Assembly (NCBI GenBank): GCA_019925795.1
Contig: CM034307.1
Coordinates: forward strand, 40,573,201-40,637,200
Direction: 5' to 3'
DNA length: 64,000 bases
Source: Dendrobium chrysotoxum
Lineage: Eukaryota > Streptophyta > Magnoliopsida > Asparagales > Orchidaceae
Under the pieces are notes generated by a model, which saw only the letters and a program-made list of their open reading frames with translations, was not told the DNA's origin and did no database searches. Position numbers and translations under genes: made by a program. Positions 11,900-22,943 of the stretch are shown here, in pieces; position 1 is the stretch's first letter; each line of letters opens with the position of its first letter.

Positions 11900-12640
11900 A
11901 AGATTTTGAGTCAACCTAGGTTGACTTAGTCAACTAGGTTGACCCAGGATCAAGGTTTGGGTTGAACCAATTTAGAATGATATTTTAAGTATGGTAAAAG
12001 TGGTTTCAGGGGTCAAATAGGTCATTTAGATCAAAGTGACCTATTTGGGCCCTTAATGGGCCTAATGGGTCAACTGTGTTGACTTGGTCAACCAGGTTGA
12101 CCAAGGGTCAGGGACTGGGTCCAGCCAGTTCAGAATGACATTCTGAGTCTATTGGTGGTGGTCTCAAGGTTTGGAGAAGTCATTTAGTCAAAATGACCTA
12201 TTTAGGCCCTTAATGGGCCTTTTAGGTCAACACTGGTTGACTTGGTCATCCAGGTGGGTCCAGGGTCCAGAAAGGGGTTCAACAGATTTGAAATGATATT
12301 TGGAGACCAATTGAGGTGGTCCCAAGGTCTGGGGAGGCTATTTGGTCAAAATGACCTATTTTGACCCATAAAGGCTTATTTGGTCAAACTGGGTTGACTT
12401 GGTCAACCAGGTTGACCTAGGGGCTGGAAGTGGGTCCAACAGGTTTGGTTTGATATTTGAAACTTGCTAGAAGTGAATGCATTTGATTTGGAGCTCATTT
12501 GACCAAAGTGACTATTCACACCCCATAGGGGTATTTTGGTCATTTTGGCCTCTGGTCTACTGGGGGTCAAATTGAGTCCAACAAAATACAGTTTAATGCT
12601 CAATGGGTCATAATCAAGGATCTGGAGCTTTGGGGAAAGC
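11900..12640 (-). repeat. About 158-bp tandem repeat with W-box dyads in the 3' LTR
   Basis: Four units are marked by TTGACTTGGTCAACCAGG or close variants starting at 11921, 12079, 12237 and 12394, a spacing of 157-158 bases. Each unit also carries GTCAAAATGACC and a GGGCCC/AATGGGCC segment. TTGAC[CT] is the binding core of WRKY factors, and here the cores face each other as inverted pairs. On the element's strand this lies 1.3-2.0 kb from the LTR start, in the expected U3. The other LTR has the same array from about 32640. Confidence 0.75.
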
Positions 12641-12899
12641 TCCAGGATCAAAATCCACTGGGTGGTAGGTCCAGTGGCATAGACTGTAAATATTTGAAGG
12701 TTTTACAGCCTTCGGACTTCAATTCAGTTTCTAGGGTTAGAGACCTCATAATGAGCTCAAATTTGGAGGGTTGCCTCTAGAGACATGTCATATCAGTGTG
12801 GAACTGATAGACCTTGAATCAGAGGTCATTTGATTGGGTTTTAAAATGTTCAAAGATTCACTGAAAAAGGCTTTTAGGACTAAGACCTTTAGCCTTAGG

Positions 12900-13830
12900 T
12901 TTGATCTGAATTTCTGATTTTAAGCTGGATTTTGAGTTTGAATGATTGGATTTGAATTATCCAAATCATTTATGATCATTTAGAGATCATAATTGATAGG
13001 ATAGGATTAAAGCTTGATCAAAGGTAGAATCAAGGTTTGAACTAGAGTTTAGATTTTGAACTAGATTGAATTCTGGATTTTAATCAAGGTTTGAATTAAG
13101 GATATGGATTAAAGTCTAGATAGAAGTTTGGATTAAAGTCAGGGGTTTGGATTAATTTGAATCTTGAATAAATTGATTTACAGTCTAGGTTGGTCTGGAG
13201 TTTGAATAGATTTGAAGTTTGGATAGATCTAAGGTCTAGGAGAATCCTAAGACCTAATATTGATCTAAGGAAATCCTAGGGTCCAGAGTAGATCCTAAGG
13301 ACTGAAGTCTAGGAAACTCTTAGAGTCTAGGAAACCCTAAGGTCTGGGATCTAGAAGAATCTTAGGATTTAGAGTAGATCCTAAAGTCTGGATTCTAAGA
13401 AGATCCTAAGGTCTAAATAGATCTGAGGTCTAGGAGAATCCTAAGACCTAGACTGATCTAGAGTCTGGGTAGATCCTAGGGTTAGAAATATAGGAGAATC
13501 CTAAAGTTCAGAAATCCTAGGATCTAAGGTCTAGGATGATCTAGAAATTGAATAAATCTGGATTGGCTTAATGTTGAGATTGATTTAAAGCTTAAAGGGG
13601 TTTGAAATTAAAATGGATTTAAAATCTGAATTGACTGGAAGTCTGGATTGATCTAAGATCAGATTGATCCTAGGGTCAAGATTAAATTGAAGAGATCCTA
13701 GGGTCTAGAGCAGATCCTAGGGATTGAAATCTAGGGAGGTCCTAGAATCTAGATTGGTTTTAAGTTGTGTTGATCTGGGGTCAGGATTGATCTGGGGTCT
13801 GGATGGGTCCTACTGACCTCATACAAAAAT
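12900..13830 (-). repeat. Degenerate short repeats of the GATCCTAGGGTCTAGA type
   Basis: The words GATCCTA, AGGTCTAGGAGAATCCTAAG and CTAGATTGATCT recur in irregular order at a spacing of roughly 25-60 bases. The counterpart is 33640-34520 in the other LTR. No coding potential is seen. Confidence 0.65.
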
Positions 13831-13896
13831 GAGGTCAACAACGGCATACCTATAATATGTCTCCTCATTTTGAGCACTTAAGAAGTTATGATCCCA

Positions 13897-14394
13897 TAGG
13901 AGATCAGACTTAAAGATTTGAATTTTGAAACTAGAATGGTGCCGTAGAGGGCGTTGTCCATCTCTAGTAGGTCTAATCCTAAGGAGAAAAAACACGATGA
14001 CTTACATCTATCCTTAAGGAAAAGAAGACTGGAGGACCCTGAGGGAAGGAAGCGTTCCTTCCCACAGAAGGTCGGATCTGGAATTTAAATCTATGATGGT
14101 GCCATAGAGGGTGTGCTCCATCACTAGAAGATCTAATCCTAAGGAAAGAAAGCACGATGACTCACATCTGTCCTTAAGGAAAAGAAGACTGGAGGACCCT
14201 GAGGGAAGGAAGTGTTGTTTCCCACAGAAGGTCGGATCTGGAATTTAAATCTATGATGGTGCCACAGAGGGCGTGCTCCATCACTAGAAGATTTAATCCT
14301 AAGGAAAGAAAGCACGATGACTCACATCTGTCCTTAAGGAAAAGAAAGCTGGATGATTCTGTGAGAAGGAAGCATTGCTTCGCAAAGAATCGGA
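13897..14394 (-). repeat. 160-bp tandem repeat in the 3' tail of the Tat element
   Basis: Three units start with GGTGCC[GA][TC]AGAGGG at about 13936, 14097 and 14257, and a partial fourth starts near 14609. Each contains AATCCTAAGGA, ACGATGAC[TC][TC]ACATCT and CCTTAAGGAAAAGAA. Each unit ends in a hairpin-prone segment; the first has GGGAAGG at 14043-14049 facing CCTTCCC at 14057-14063. Variable tandem repeats between integrase and 3' LTR are known from Tat elements of other plants. No clear polypurine tract is visible next to the LTR at 13897. Confidence 0.8.
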
Positions 14395-14995
14395 TCTGGA
14401 GTGATCGTATGTAAAGGAAACTTACTTTACACACAAAGGATCAAATATGGATGATCATGCATAGAGGAAACTTGCTCTACACAGAGGATCGAGTCTGGAT
14501 GAGCGTGTATAGAGGAAACTTGCTCTATATAGAGGATCGAGTCTGGATTGATCGTATGTGAAGGAAACTTGCTTCACACAGAGGATCTCAACTGGAAAGA
14601 GACTAGGGTGGTGCCACAGAGGGCGTGCTCCACCACTAGAAGATCTAATCCTAAGGAATGAAAGCACGATGACTTACATCTAACGTTAAGGAAAAGAAAA
14701 CTGGATGATCCCGTAAGAAGGAAGCATTATTTCGTATAGAATCGGGTCTGGAGTGATCGTATGTAAAGGAAACTTGCTTTATATAGATAATCGAGTCAGG
14801 ATGATCGTATATAGAGGAAACTTGCTCTATATAGAGGATCAGGTCTAGAATGATCGTATAAGAAGGAAACTTGCTTCATATAGAGGATCAGGTCTTGAAT
14901 GATCATGTATAGAGGAAACTTGCTCTATACAGGGGATCGGGTCTGGAATGATTATGTACAGAGGAAACTTGTTCTATACAGGGGATCAGATCTGA
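14395..14995 (-). repeat. Array of about 50-60-bp units, each a stem-loop with loop GAAACTTG
   Basis: Nine or more units of the form GATCGTA-stem-GAAACTTG-stem-AGAGGATC-GGTCTGGA. Arms read TGTAAAG/CTTTACA (14410-14431), TATAGAG/CTCTATA (14508-14529), TGTGAAG/CTTCACA (14557-14578), TATATAGAG/CTCTATATA (14808-14833) and TGTATAGAG/CTCTATACA (14906-14931). Weaker copies lie at 14462-14479, 14762-14783, 14857-14882 and 14955-14980. Both arms change together while the loop stays, which looks like selection or a copying process that keeps the hairpin. A partial 160-bp unit at 14609-14755 interrupts the array. Confidence 0.85.
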
Positions 14996-15274
14996 ATTCT
15001 AAATTTGAGATTTGCATGATCTTGAATTGATTTGATTTTAAATTTGAAAGTGTTTGAATTTGAAACTTGATTTGACGAATTTGAATTTGAAAGGTTTTAA
15101 GTCTGTGATGTGTTTTGAATTTGATTCGAATTATTTTTTAATTTGAGGAATTTGAATTTGAAAGTTGATTTGATTTTGATTCATCTTGAATTTAATTTCA
15201 GATTTTGAAAAACTTGGACAAAATTGAGCTGAATAGATTCAAAATTAGAAAATTTTATTAATTCAAAATTCGAG
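14996..15274 (-). other. Spacer between integrase and the tail repeats
   Basis: AT-rich sequence with repeated TTTGAATTTGAAA words. No gene or signal recognised. Confidence 0.5.
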
Positions 15275-16396
15275 CTACATCAAGCATAGTATTTTTTTTA
15301 GGAATTGCCCGTTTACAGGAAGCATTGGGTGATCTCCTTTAGAATCCACTAGCTGATACGAGCCTCCTTCGTAGACTGTTTTCACTACGAAGGGTCCTTC
15401 CCAGGTTGGTTCGAACTTCCCGCCGAGCATTCGGTGGGCTAAGATATGCCTCCGAAGAACCAAGACCAAGTCGCCTACTCGGAAGGTTCTAGGTCGCACT
15501 AACATATCATGAGCTTGAACCATTCTGGCTTTATAGAGTTTTAGATTTTGCTGGGCTTGGAGACGACGTTCTTCAAGACCCTCAAGTTCTTCAAGTCAAA
15601 ATTGTGCATTTTATTCTGTTGTGATCTGATTCTGGACTGCAATTCTGAGCGAAGGGATTTGAATTTCCAAAGGGAGTATGGCCTCAGACCCATACACTAG
15701 TGCAAACGGTGTGGATTGGGTCGGGGTTCGATATGTGGTCCTGTAGGCCCATAAAGCTTCCACCAACCTCTCATCCCACTGATGTTTATTATCATCCAGG
15801 GTCTTTTTGATGATTTGTACCAGGGTTTTATTGAAGGCCTCAGCCAATCCATTAGCCCGTGGGTAATAGATCGTTAAGTATCTCCAATCAATACCGTATC
15901 GACTTACAAAGTTATTGATTTTTGTAGACTTGAAAGCGGACCCATTATCGGATATGATTCTGCGAGGTACATCGAATCGATATACGATATGGCCACGAAA
16001 GAATTTCATTACATGGTGTGATGTTATATTTCTTAGTGGGACTGCTTCTGCCCACTTTAAAAAGTAATCAGTCGCTACTAAGATGAAGCGATGACCCCTT
16101 GAAGAAGGAGGGTCAATTGGCCCGACGATATCCGTGCCCCAACTTTCGAAGGGCCACGAAGCTATCGTAGGATGCAACACATTAGGCGGCTGATGCAAAA
16201 CCACACCATGAACCTGGCATTGATGACAACATTTTGTAATTTTCATGCAATCGTCAATCATCGTAGGCCAGTAGTAAACAAGTCTTTTAATTTTCATTTT
16301 CATCTTAGGACCCGATTGATGAGCACCGCACAGTCCAGCATGGACTTCGTTAACGATTTTCAGGGCCTCTCGTTTGTCTAAACAACGGAGCCACAT
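15275..16396 (-). pseudogene. Integrase of the Tat element (broken)
   Basis: The integrase would join the cDNA to host DNA in the nucleus. Reading down from 16396, the zinc-binding H-H-C-C part shows VHAGLCGAHQSG and CCHQC. The catalytic core follows with the first Asp in WGTDIVGP, the second in ISDNGSAF and the Glu in NGLAEAFNK (the usual Gln before this is Leu). The core is open to 15611; two in-frame stops (TAA and TGA) lie between 15611 and 15560. The same frame then reopens at 15523 with the C-terminal part, including FRVGDLVLVLRR and a GPFVVKTVYEGGSYQLVD segment of the chromatin/DNA-binding barrel type, ending at a stop at 15275. The catalytic triad is present, but the protein cannot be made in one piece. 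Confidence 0.85.
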
Positions 16397-17080
16397 CTGA
16401 TCGAACGATCATCGGTACAACGTATCGTTGACTAGTGTATATGATAGGGCACGTTTCTTAATTTGATTGGCAAGAGACCTGTCATGGGGAAGCTTGCCTT
16501 CTTGCAGATACTTAATTATTGGTTGTCTCCAATCTTCTTCTTCATCAACTGCTGAAGATGTATAAAGGACCTGAGAGAATTGATTGTTGAGGTACTCCAT
16601 GTCTACAGAGGACAGGACTTGACAACCCTGAACTTCTATAGGGATGAAGTCTTCTTCTGGGCAAGCAAATTCCTTTGCAAGCTTTGCTAGGGCATCCGCC
16701 GAGGAATTGCTTCCACGAGGAACCCTATACATAGTTACAATGGGAACTTTCTCGAGCAGGTGCATTGTGTATTGGTGGTATTTCAGGAGTTTAGGATTCA
16801 AAACCTTATAGGTCCATGCAACTTGGTTGATCACCAGTTGAGAGTCACCATAGATCTTAATCTCTTTAATCTCCATTAAGATTATAAGTTCCAGACCAGT
16901 TATCAAAGATTCATACTCAGCCTCGTTGTTTGTACAAGGTTCTGATAAATGGTAGGAAAAATGCATCATTCCCTTATCCGGTGTTATGAAAACCAGACCG
17001 ACTCCGGCTTTTCCATGAATAGTAGATTACGGTGTTTTGCCCCGTTGAGAGGATGCTGCACCATCAAAATACATTTCCCA
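16397..17080 (-). pseudogene. Second (archaeal-type) RNase H of the Tat element (broken)
   Basis: The domain begins in the preceding frame with EMYFDGAASS near 17075, is cut by an in-frame TAA near 17025, and continues from 16969 with CTNNEAEYESLITGL and IYGDSQLVINQV, ending in an ADALAKLAKEF motif. The order D-E-D-D of the RNase H fold (FDGA, NEAEY, GDSQ, SADALA) is visible. An additional RNase H of this type between the ordinary RNase H and integrase is the hallmark of the Tat lineage. A TGA (CGA in the presumed parent) separates it from integrase near 16406. The usual role would be degradation of the RNA in the RNA-DNA hybrid. Confidence 0.82.
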
Positions 17081-17848
17081 GGTTTGAGTATTGGATTCCT
17101 CGAAACTCATGATTTGCTCGTCAGGTAAATCATCGTTTAGAGGAGATTCCACCTGTAGCGGGTGTGCCGCAAGGAAGTCGGCGACGGCCTGCCCCTTCAC
17201 AGCACGCAAGGGAATGAATGTGATTTCAAATTGCAACAATATCATAGACCAACGAGCCAGACGTCCTGACAACGTGGGTCGGGTCATAAGATATTGCAGG
17301 GGGTTGACACTGGAAATCAGACTGACCTGATGAGAAAGCATGTAATGTCTTAGTTTTTGTGCTGCAAAGACTAAGGCAAGGCAATGTTTCTCAATTGTAG
17401 GATAGCGGATTTCCGTTGGAAGTAATCTCCGACTCAGGTAATATAGCGCATTCTCTTTCCCATCATCATTGATTTGAGCTAGAAGAGCCCCGAGAGATTT
17501 GTCAAGGGCTGCAGTGTAAAGGATTAAAGGTCTCCCCGGAATGGGGGCTGCCAAAACTGGCGGATTTGTTAGGTATTGTTTGATATTTTCAAAAGCATTT
17601 TGACATTTCTCGTCCCAAATGAACTTGGCATCCTTTTTAGCTAGGACAGAGAATGGTTGACATCTTCCAGAAAGATTAGAAATGAATATTCTTATATACG
17701 CCAGCCTGCCCTGGAGAGATCTCAGTTGAGTGAGACTCTTAGGAGGCAGCATATTTAAGATAGCTTCAATTTTGGCCGGATCAATTTTGATTCTACGGTG
17801 CCTAACTACGAAACCTAAGAATTTCCCGACGTGACGCCGAAAGCACAC
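17081..17848 (-). pseudogene. RT thumb/connection and RNase H domain of the Tat element
   Basis: This frame opens near 17848 with GKFLGFVVRHR and DPAKIEAILNM, the segment that follows the RT palm in Ty3/gypsy elements. RNase H follows from about 17530 with LILYTAALDKSLGALLAQ, TEIRYPTIEKHCLALVFAAQK and LSGRLARWSMILLQF, ending in KGQAVADFLAAHP. The usual first Asp of the RNase H (as in YLDASD) reads YTAALD, so the catalytic residue at that place is doubtful. A one-base frameshift near 17830 separates it from the RT palm. Confidence 0.85.
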
Positions 17849-18420
17849 TTCAAGGGATTCATTTTAAGGTCGTAGCGGCGCAATCGCTCGAAGACAGTTC
17901 TTAAATCATAAAGATGAGCCTCTTTCACTCTGCTCTTGACAACTAAATCGTCGATATAACATTCGACTTGATTGTGTATTAAGTCATCAAAGATATGAGT
18001 CATGGCCTGCTGGTAGGTTGCACCAGCATTTTTGAGGCCAAAGGGCATCACTTTATAACAAAAGATCCCTATAGGACTTCTGAATGCAGTGTTTCTCTCA
18101 TCTTCTAGGGCCATCTTGATTTGATTATAACCAGACGAGCCATCCATAAAGGAGAAAATAACGTGCGAGGAGGTAATGTCCACCATGAGTTCTGGGATTG
18201 GCAAAGGAAATTCATCCTTAGGACATGCCTTATTCAGGTCTCTATAGTCAACACAGACTCGGATTTGACCATTTTTCTTTCGAACTGGCACGACGCTGGC
18301 TACCCAAGAAGGATATTGTTCTTCTCGAATAAATCCAACCTCTGCCAACTTCTTAACTTCAGAAACGACTTATTGTTCGATCTCCAGACGCATGCGTCAT
18401 GGAGCTTGCTTGACAGGAAT
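17815..18420 (-). pseudogene. Reverse transcriptase palm of the Tat element
   Basis: The core copies the element RNA into DNA. From 18348 the frame shows GFIREEQYPSWVASVVPVRK, RVCVDYRDLNKACPKDEFPL, SFMDGSSGYNQIKMA, MPFGLKNAGATYQQAM and the catalytic YIDD (about 17947-17958), all standard for Ty3/gypsy RT. The first active-site Asp is kept (FMDG). Upstream, two stops near 18380-18400 (TGA after QAP and TAA after EIEQ) cut it from the linker. Downstream a frameshift near 17830 follows. Confidence 0.9.
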
Positions 18421-19733
18421 AGCATCATGCCGGATTCCAAGTTTATGGTCTGCTACATCAGCGGACAACCCCGGCATTTCCTCGTATGTCCAAGCGAAGC
18501 AATCTTTAAACTCAGATAGAAGTTGAATTAGATCCTTAGACTCATCCTCACTCAACAAAGAACTTATGAAAGTGGGGCAAGGGTAATCCTCTGTTCCAAG
18601 GTTGATTTCTTTAAGTTCATCGACTGTTGATTTAATTTCTTCTTCGAATTCAGGGGGTGCATCCCGAACCTGAAGTTTGTCAGAATCATCAAAAGTCTCC
18701 AAATAAAGTCCATCGAATGAATCAATGACTTCAGTAGGGACATTTTTAAATTCAGGACGACTAGTTATTATTAGACAAAATTCGTCATCGTTAAAGGATC
18801 TAACGGTACAAAAGCCGATACCACTGGTCCAATGGTTATTAAATTTTGAATTCCAAAGACTTTCTTGGTATCTAGCCTGACCCTTAGTCCATTGACCCAG
18901 AGCAAAACCTTTAGAGATAAGAGATTTAACACCAGCAAGAAAGTAGCTAAAAGGTAATTCCATTAATTCATTGAACTTTGCCTCCTCAAGGATTACATCA
19001 TCTTCATTCTTTGAGGAGGAAGAGCCAGGGAAGAACTTCTTGACTTTTCTTACTTCTCCATCTATGTTAGGAGCATCCTTAATTACTAACCCTGAGACCC
19101 TGTCAGCAGACAGTGGGGTTAAGGTTAAGGATTCAACCGTTCTATTAAACTTTTCATACAAACTCAATTCATGCTCGTCACTTTGAACTTTTAATTTCGT
19201 ACCCTCCTGGTCGCTATCTGATTCTAAAGTGAGATCAAACTTTGGAGGAGGATTGATTTTTGTATAGTCAAAAGCAAATCTGGCACCCCTTTTTCTTGAA
19301 TCTTCATCAGAACTTGTTTCAAGTTCGACATAGATCGGGGAATTTCTCTTTTCAACTGAAGGGCGGCCTCGACCACGTGCTCTTTGGGCCATCCTCCCAC
19401 CTCTTTGAGGTATAATGTTTGGAGGTCTGAAGATCACACGCTCGACGTTGTCTTCACTACTTGAGTTTTGTTTCTTTTGATTTTTGACTTTTCTTTTCTC
19501 AATCTTTGAATTGCTTTTGAACTTTGACTTTCTGCTTTTTCCTCCTTGATGTTGATCTCTACCTTAGAACAAGTAGTGGGCCCTTTAGGTACGTAGTACG
19601 TCGCATCTTCGTAGATCCCGATCTCGTGAATAGAGAATGGTTGCAGATCACCCTTAATTTCAAACTCAATGCCATCTCGTTGGTACTTGATGCATTGATG
19701 TAGGGTAGAAAGAACCATCCTATACTCATGGAT
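18397..19733 (-). pseudogene. Linker between protease and RT of the Tat element
   Basis: Two frames cover this part: 19718-19434 directly behind protease and 19437-18397 after a frameshift near 19437. The first part contains VLSTLHQCIKYQRDGIEFEIKG, the usual follow-on of the Tat protease after a LLGRP-W-IHEYR motif; here the Trp codon is TAG (near 19735). The later part holds a charged, disordered-looking stretch (RGRGRPSVEKRNSP, ELETSSDEDSRKRG) and ends with FAWTYEEMPGLSADV, the N-terminal approach to RT. Confidence 0.75.
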
Positions 19734-20210
19734 CTAGGGCCTTCCTAAGAGCGCGTTAAAGGACGTTGCCGAATCAATTATATGAAATTTTGCTTCAGTT
19801 TTCAATTCTCCTATCTCTAGAAGAAGGGTAATTGAACCTAAAGCCTTCTCGCCCTTTTCATTGAACCCACGAAGCACTAACTTGTCAGTTGAGAGCTTGC
19901 TAGTATCAATTCTAAGGTATGCGAGAGTCTTTATGTTCATCACGTTGACCGATGCACCCGGGTTAACTAGAACTCTTGATAACTTAAACTTACCCACATT
20001 TACTGTGATGTAAAGTGGACGATTGTGGTTGACAATTCCAAGGAGTAAATCTTTATCAGAGAAGGTAACCCCAGGGATTTCCTTAAAGTACAAAGCTTCT
20101 TCCTCGGAAGTTGAGGCTAATTGAGCTAAGCAAATCTCTGGGTCGAGAAGTGCTTTAATTAGAGTCTCCCTCATCTCTTTTGAAAGGATAAGGGCATCAT
20201 AAATGCTCAA
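19734..20210 (-). pseudogene. Aspartic protease of the Tat element with Asp-to-Asn at the active site
   Basis: Retropepsin-like domain that would cut the polyprotein. The frame shows RPLYITVNVGKFKLSRVLVNPGAS, followed by VNVMNIKTLAYL and the second conserved part FHIIDSATSFNALLGRP. Relatives have Asp in front of [PG]-[GA]-[AS]; here the codon is AAC (plus 19972-19974), i.e. Asn. Because this Asp is the catalytic residue, the protease would be dead even without the stops around it. In-frame stops lie at 20344 (TAA) and 19735 (TAG). Confidence 0.8.
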
Positions 20211-22264
20211 TTTGGCAGGTAACTTCCAAATGTGAGCTAAGACATTGTAATCAACACTTGGAACATTAACATTGGGACCCGGTGGATTTGAAAGAATTGG
20301 AGTTGATTGTTGAGCAGGGATTTGAATTGGATCATCGGAAACAACTTATTTTCCTTTATCCTGAGGAGGTAGCCTAGGGGGTAAGACCTTCCCACCACGT
20401 AATTGTACTTGTACGACTTCGTCAGAAGAACAAACTACAGGGGAGTCTACGCTCTCCTTAGGTGATTGATTGTCGTTATCTGAGCGAGAGTCCGAACCTG
20501 AAAAGTCTATCACGACAGGACTCCCTTGAAAGTTAATTTCAGGGGTTTCACTATCTGATAAGACATCAGATTCGTTTCTCTCTTGAAGAGTCAAATCTGG
20601 AGAGCTGAGTGTTTGAATTTTTTGATTGATCTCAGCTTGTTCTTGATTATTTTCAATAGAAGAGTCATTTACATTTTCATTCTCAACATTAATCATCAAA
20701 ATTTGAGGAGAATGATCAGGCTTTTTATTCAATTTTTGACCCTTTGCCTTTGATGGGGCAAAGTAAAAGTCAGATAATTTCAGTGGTGACAGAGATTTTG
20801 AGCCACCATCAACCACTTGTACAGATCTCTCATCAACAAATTTCCTCTCTATAGAAGGTTCACTCTTTTCATTTTTATTTAATACAGTAGTTCCTAAGAT
20901 TACTGGAGAGGAAACTGTCCCAACGTCCTCCTGCGAAGCCTCGAGGTCAACCTCCCAGATCGGGTCCCGGGCTCTCGTCGGTAACTGTTGAGAAAGATGA
21001 AAAGATTTATTAATCGACTTTTTAAATGCCCGGGATAGCACTATATCCCAACCATCTTCAATGGGCAGAGAAAAATTAGAATTCATACCTGAGATAGATT
21101 TGACAGACCCCTGATCCGGATCGACCATGTACTCCTTTGGAATTATAATATGACCTTGACGGAAGTTCTTTTCTAGCCAATCTTTGAAGACGATACAGTC
21201 TTCGATTGTGTGGCCTAACATGCGATGGTAGGGGCAAAAAGTTGGATCATCCTTCTTATTTGCCTCTTCCGGCTTCTTGGCCTTCGGCAATCAAAAATCT
21301 GGCTTCTTCTGAAGACTTTTAAAGATCTTTCTCACCGACTCCCTTTTAAATGGATATGTACGAGCCAATCTCTCTTTAAAAGAAATCTGGTGAGAATCTC
21401 TTGTAGGTTGAGAAGTTACCTGAAAGGGTGGAGATTTTTGAGTTTGATTTGTTGGAGGATTACTGGACTGAACATTCATTGGTTTCTTCCCCTTATCAAC
21501 AGCTGAAACCATTGCTGTTCTCTTTTCAAAGGACTTCAATGGTTTACTAGCTTTCTTTTCCTCAGTAGAATCCTTCAGGAATGGCATTTTGGAAGCCTCT
21601 TCCTGTAGATTACTAGCCTTATTCAAAAGTTTTTCGAAGGTTTTGATAGTGAAACCCTTCAGGAGAAAAGCAATAGGCCCATGGATATTCTTTAAAAGAA
21701 TCTCCACTGCATGTTGCTCTTGCAACTGGGGTTCACACTTCATCGAGAGATTTCGCCATCTCAAGATGTACTCAACCAAAGACTCTCTCGGTTTTTATTT
21801 TTCAATGACGAGATCACCAATGGTTACACGCTGCTGAGCTCCTGAGAATCTCTTTAAGAATAGACTCTCGAGCTCTGTGAATGTTTTCACTGAACTATTA
21901 GGTAGATCTGCGTACCACTCAAAAGCAATACCGGATAGACTACTCACAGGCGAAAGAGTAGAGCATCTGACCCTCCTGCGTTGCAACAGCTCGCTCGGAA
22001 GTGGGCTAGGTGCTGTCTTGGGTTTTCTAACCCACTAAAAACTTTGAATGAAGGTGGCACAAAGCCTTTAGGATAAGAAACTAAATCATATTCTTCAGGG
22101 TAGGGTCTACCCTTTGGAATAGATACAGTCCCTTGAGAATGGGCTAAGGCCTCCCTTACCTGGGTTTCGATCATCTGGTAGATATCTTTGTCGACTGGAG
22201 AGGTTGGCGAAGCAACCTCTAGAGTTCTAGGACTTGATTCTATCTTCCTGCTGTGCTTACCCAC
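20211..22264 (-). pseudogene. Gag of the Tat element (broken)
   Basis: Structural protein of the particle. From 22264: PYPEEYDLVSYPKGF, FKVFSGLENPRQHLAHFR, then after a frameshift near 21965 LSGIAFEWYADLP and FTELESLFLKRFS, and VEYILRWRNLSMKCE: the Ty3/gypsy gag core. A stop (TAA) lies near 21795. The last third (21290-20346) has a zinc knuckle of the form C-P-Y-H-x4-H-x4-C (FCPYHRMLGHTIEDC), typical for Tat gag, followed by a Ser/Glu-rich stretch. A TGA near 21293 and TAA near 20344 interrupt the same frame, both explainable by C-to-T change (CGA, CAA). Confidence 0.85.
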
Positions 22265-22943
22265 TGTGTGTTGTAGGTTGCAACTGCTCAGATTGAGATT
22301 GCTATGCTTTAATCATCTGATTTTGCATTTGTTCCATTCTGAGCATCATCTGTTCAATTTTTTTCTCCAAACTCTTGATGTATTCATCTTTCTCATTCAG
22401 TTTAATTGATCCATCAGAGTCTAAATTTACTGCTGTAGAGGCTTCTTCCTTACCAGATCAGTGTCTTGAAGGCTCAGCATCTTTATTTGATGCTCTAGTT
22501 TCAACCATACAAATATTCCCAGCTGAATCTTCTTTCATCAAATCATCTGCTTCTGGATCAAAGGCTTCAATTGCCTTGTTTTTAAGTATGTCCCTTATTT
22601 CCTATACCACCTCATCGACCGGTCTATCCTCAATTGATTCGAGGTCGATTGGTAGGTATCCCTTATAGTTAATCATTTCTTCAAATTCCTCATCTCCGAA
22701 CTAGGTGAGGACCTCTTGAATTTTTAAGTCATCAGCAGTAGGTTCTGCCACCAACTGATATATCATCTCTTGATCGTCTTCAAGTTCTATCCCCTCCCCT
22801 CTGACTGTCCCGAGGTCAGTAGTCGCAAGGGTGACATCCTCAACAGGGTGAGGGATATCTAACCTAACAGGTGACGAAGGAGTTTGATTTATGGGAACTC
22901 CAACATCAATCTGAGGAGAATCCTCACATCCCTGAATGAGAAG
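22265..22943 (-). pseudogene. Acidic segment and coiled coil between ORF1 and gag
   Basis: Translated on the minus strand, this stretch keeps a single open frame except for stops at codons that read TAG or TGA where CAG or CGA would continue the frame (near 22705, 22595, 22460 and 22305). The composition is strongly acidic (VEDVTLATTDLG, ELEDDQEMIYQL). The end has a heptad-like YIKSLEKKIEQMMLRMEQMQ, a likely coiled coil. It is either the C-terminal end of ORF1 or the N-terminal part of gag; the boundary cannot be fixed from one damaged copy. Confidence 0.6.

Larger units (their letters stand above)
5176..13896 (-). repeat. 3' LTR of the Tat element (8721 bp)
   Basis: It begins TGTTTTGATTG and ends GATCCCA on the plus strand, and aligns throughout with 26099-34621. 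In about 240 bases compared by eye (11101-11340 against the other copy) there are six substitutions, mostly transitions. Sub-regions: ordinary AT-rich sequence 5176-8950, extremely AT-rich 9000-10285, GC-rich 10286-11100, W-box array 11900-12640, degenerate GATCCTAGG repeats 12900-13830. Open frames shared with the other LTR (for example 11153-11341) are explained by the LTR duplication itself. Confidence 0.88.

Noticed and set aside
12403..12651. 82-codon frame on the minus strand, also at 33118-33384
   Set aside because: It runs through the W-box repeat of the LTR and is explained by repeat composition.
16172..16381. Plus-strand frame MQHIRRLMQNHTMN
   Set aside because: Antisense shadow of the integrase zinc-binding part.
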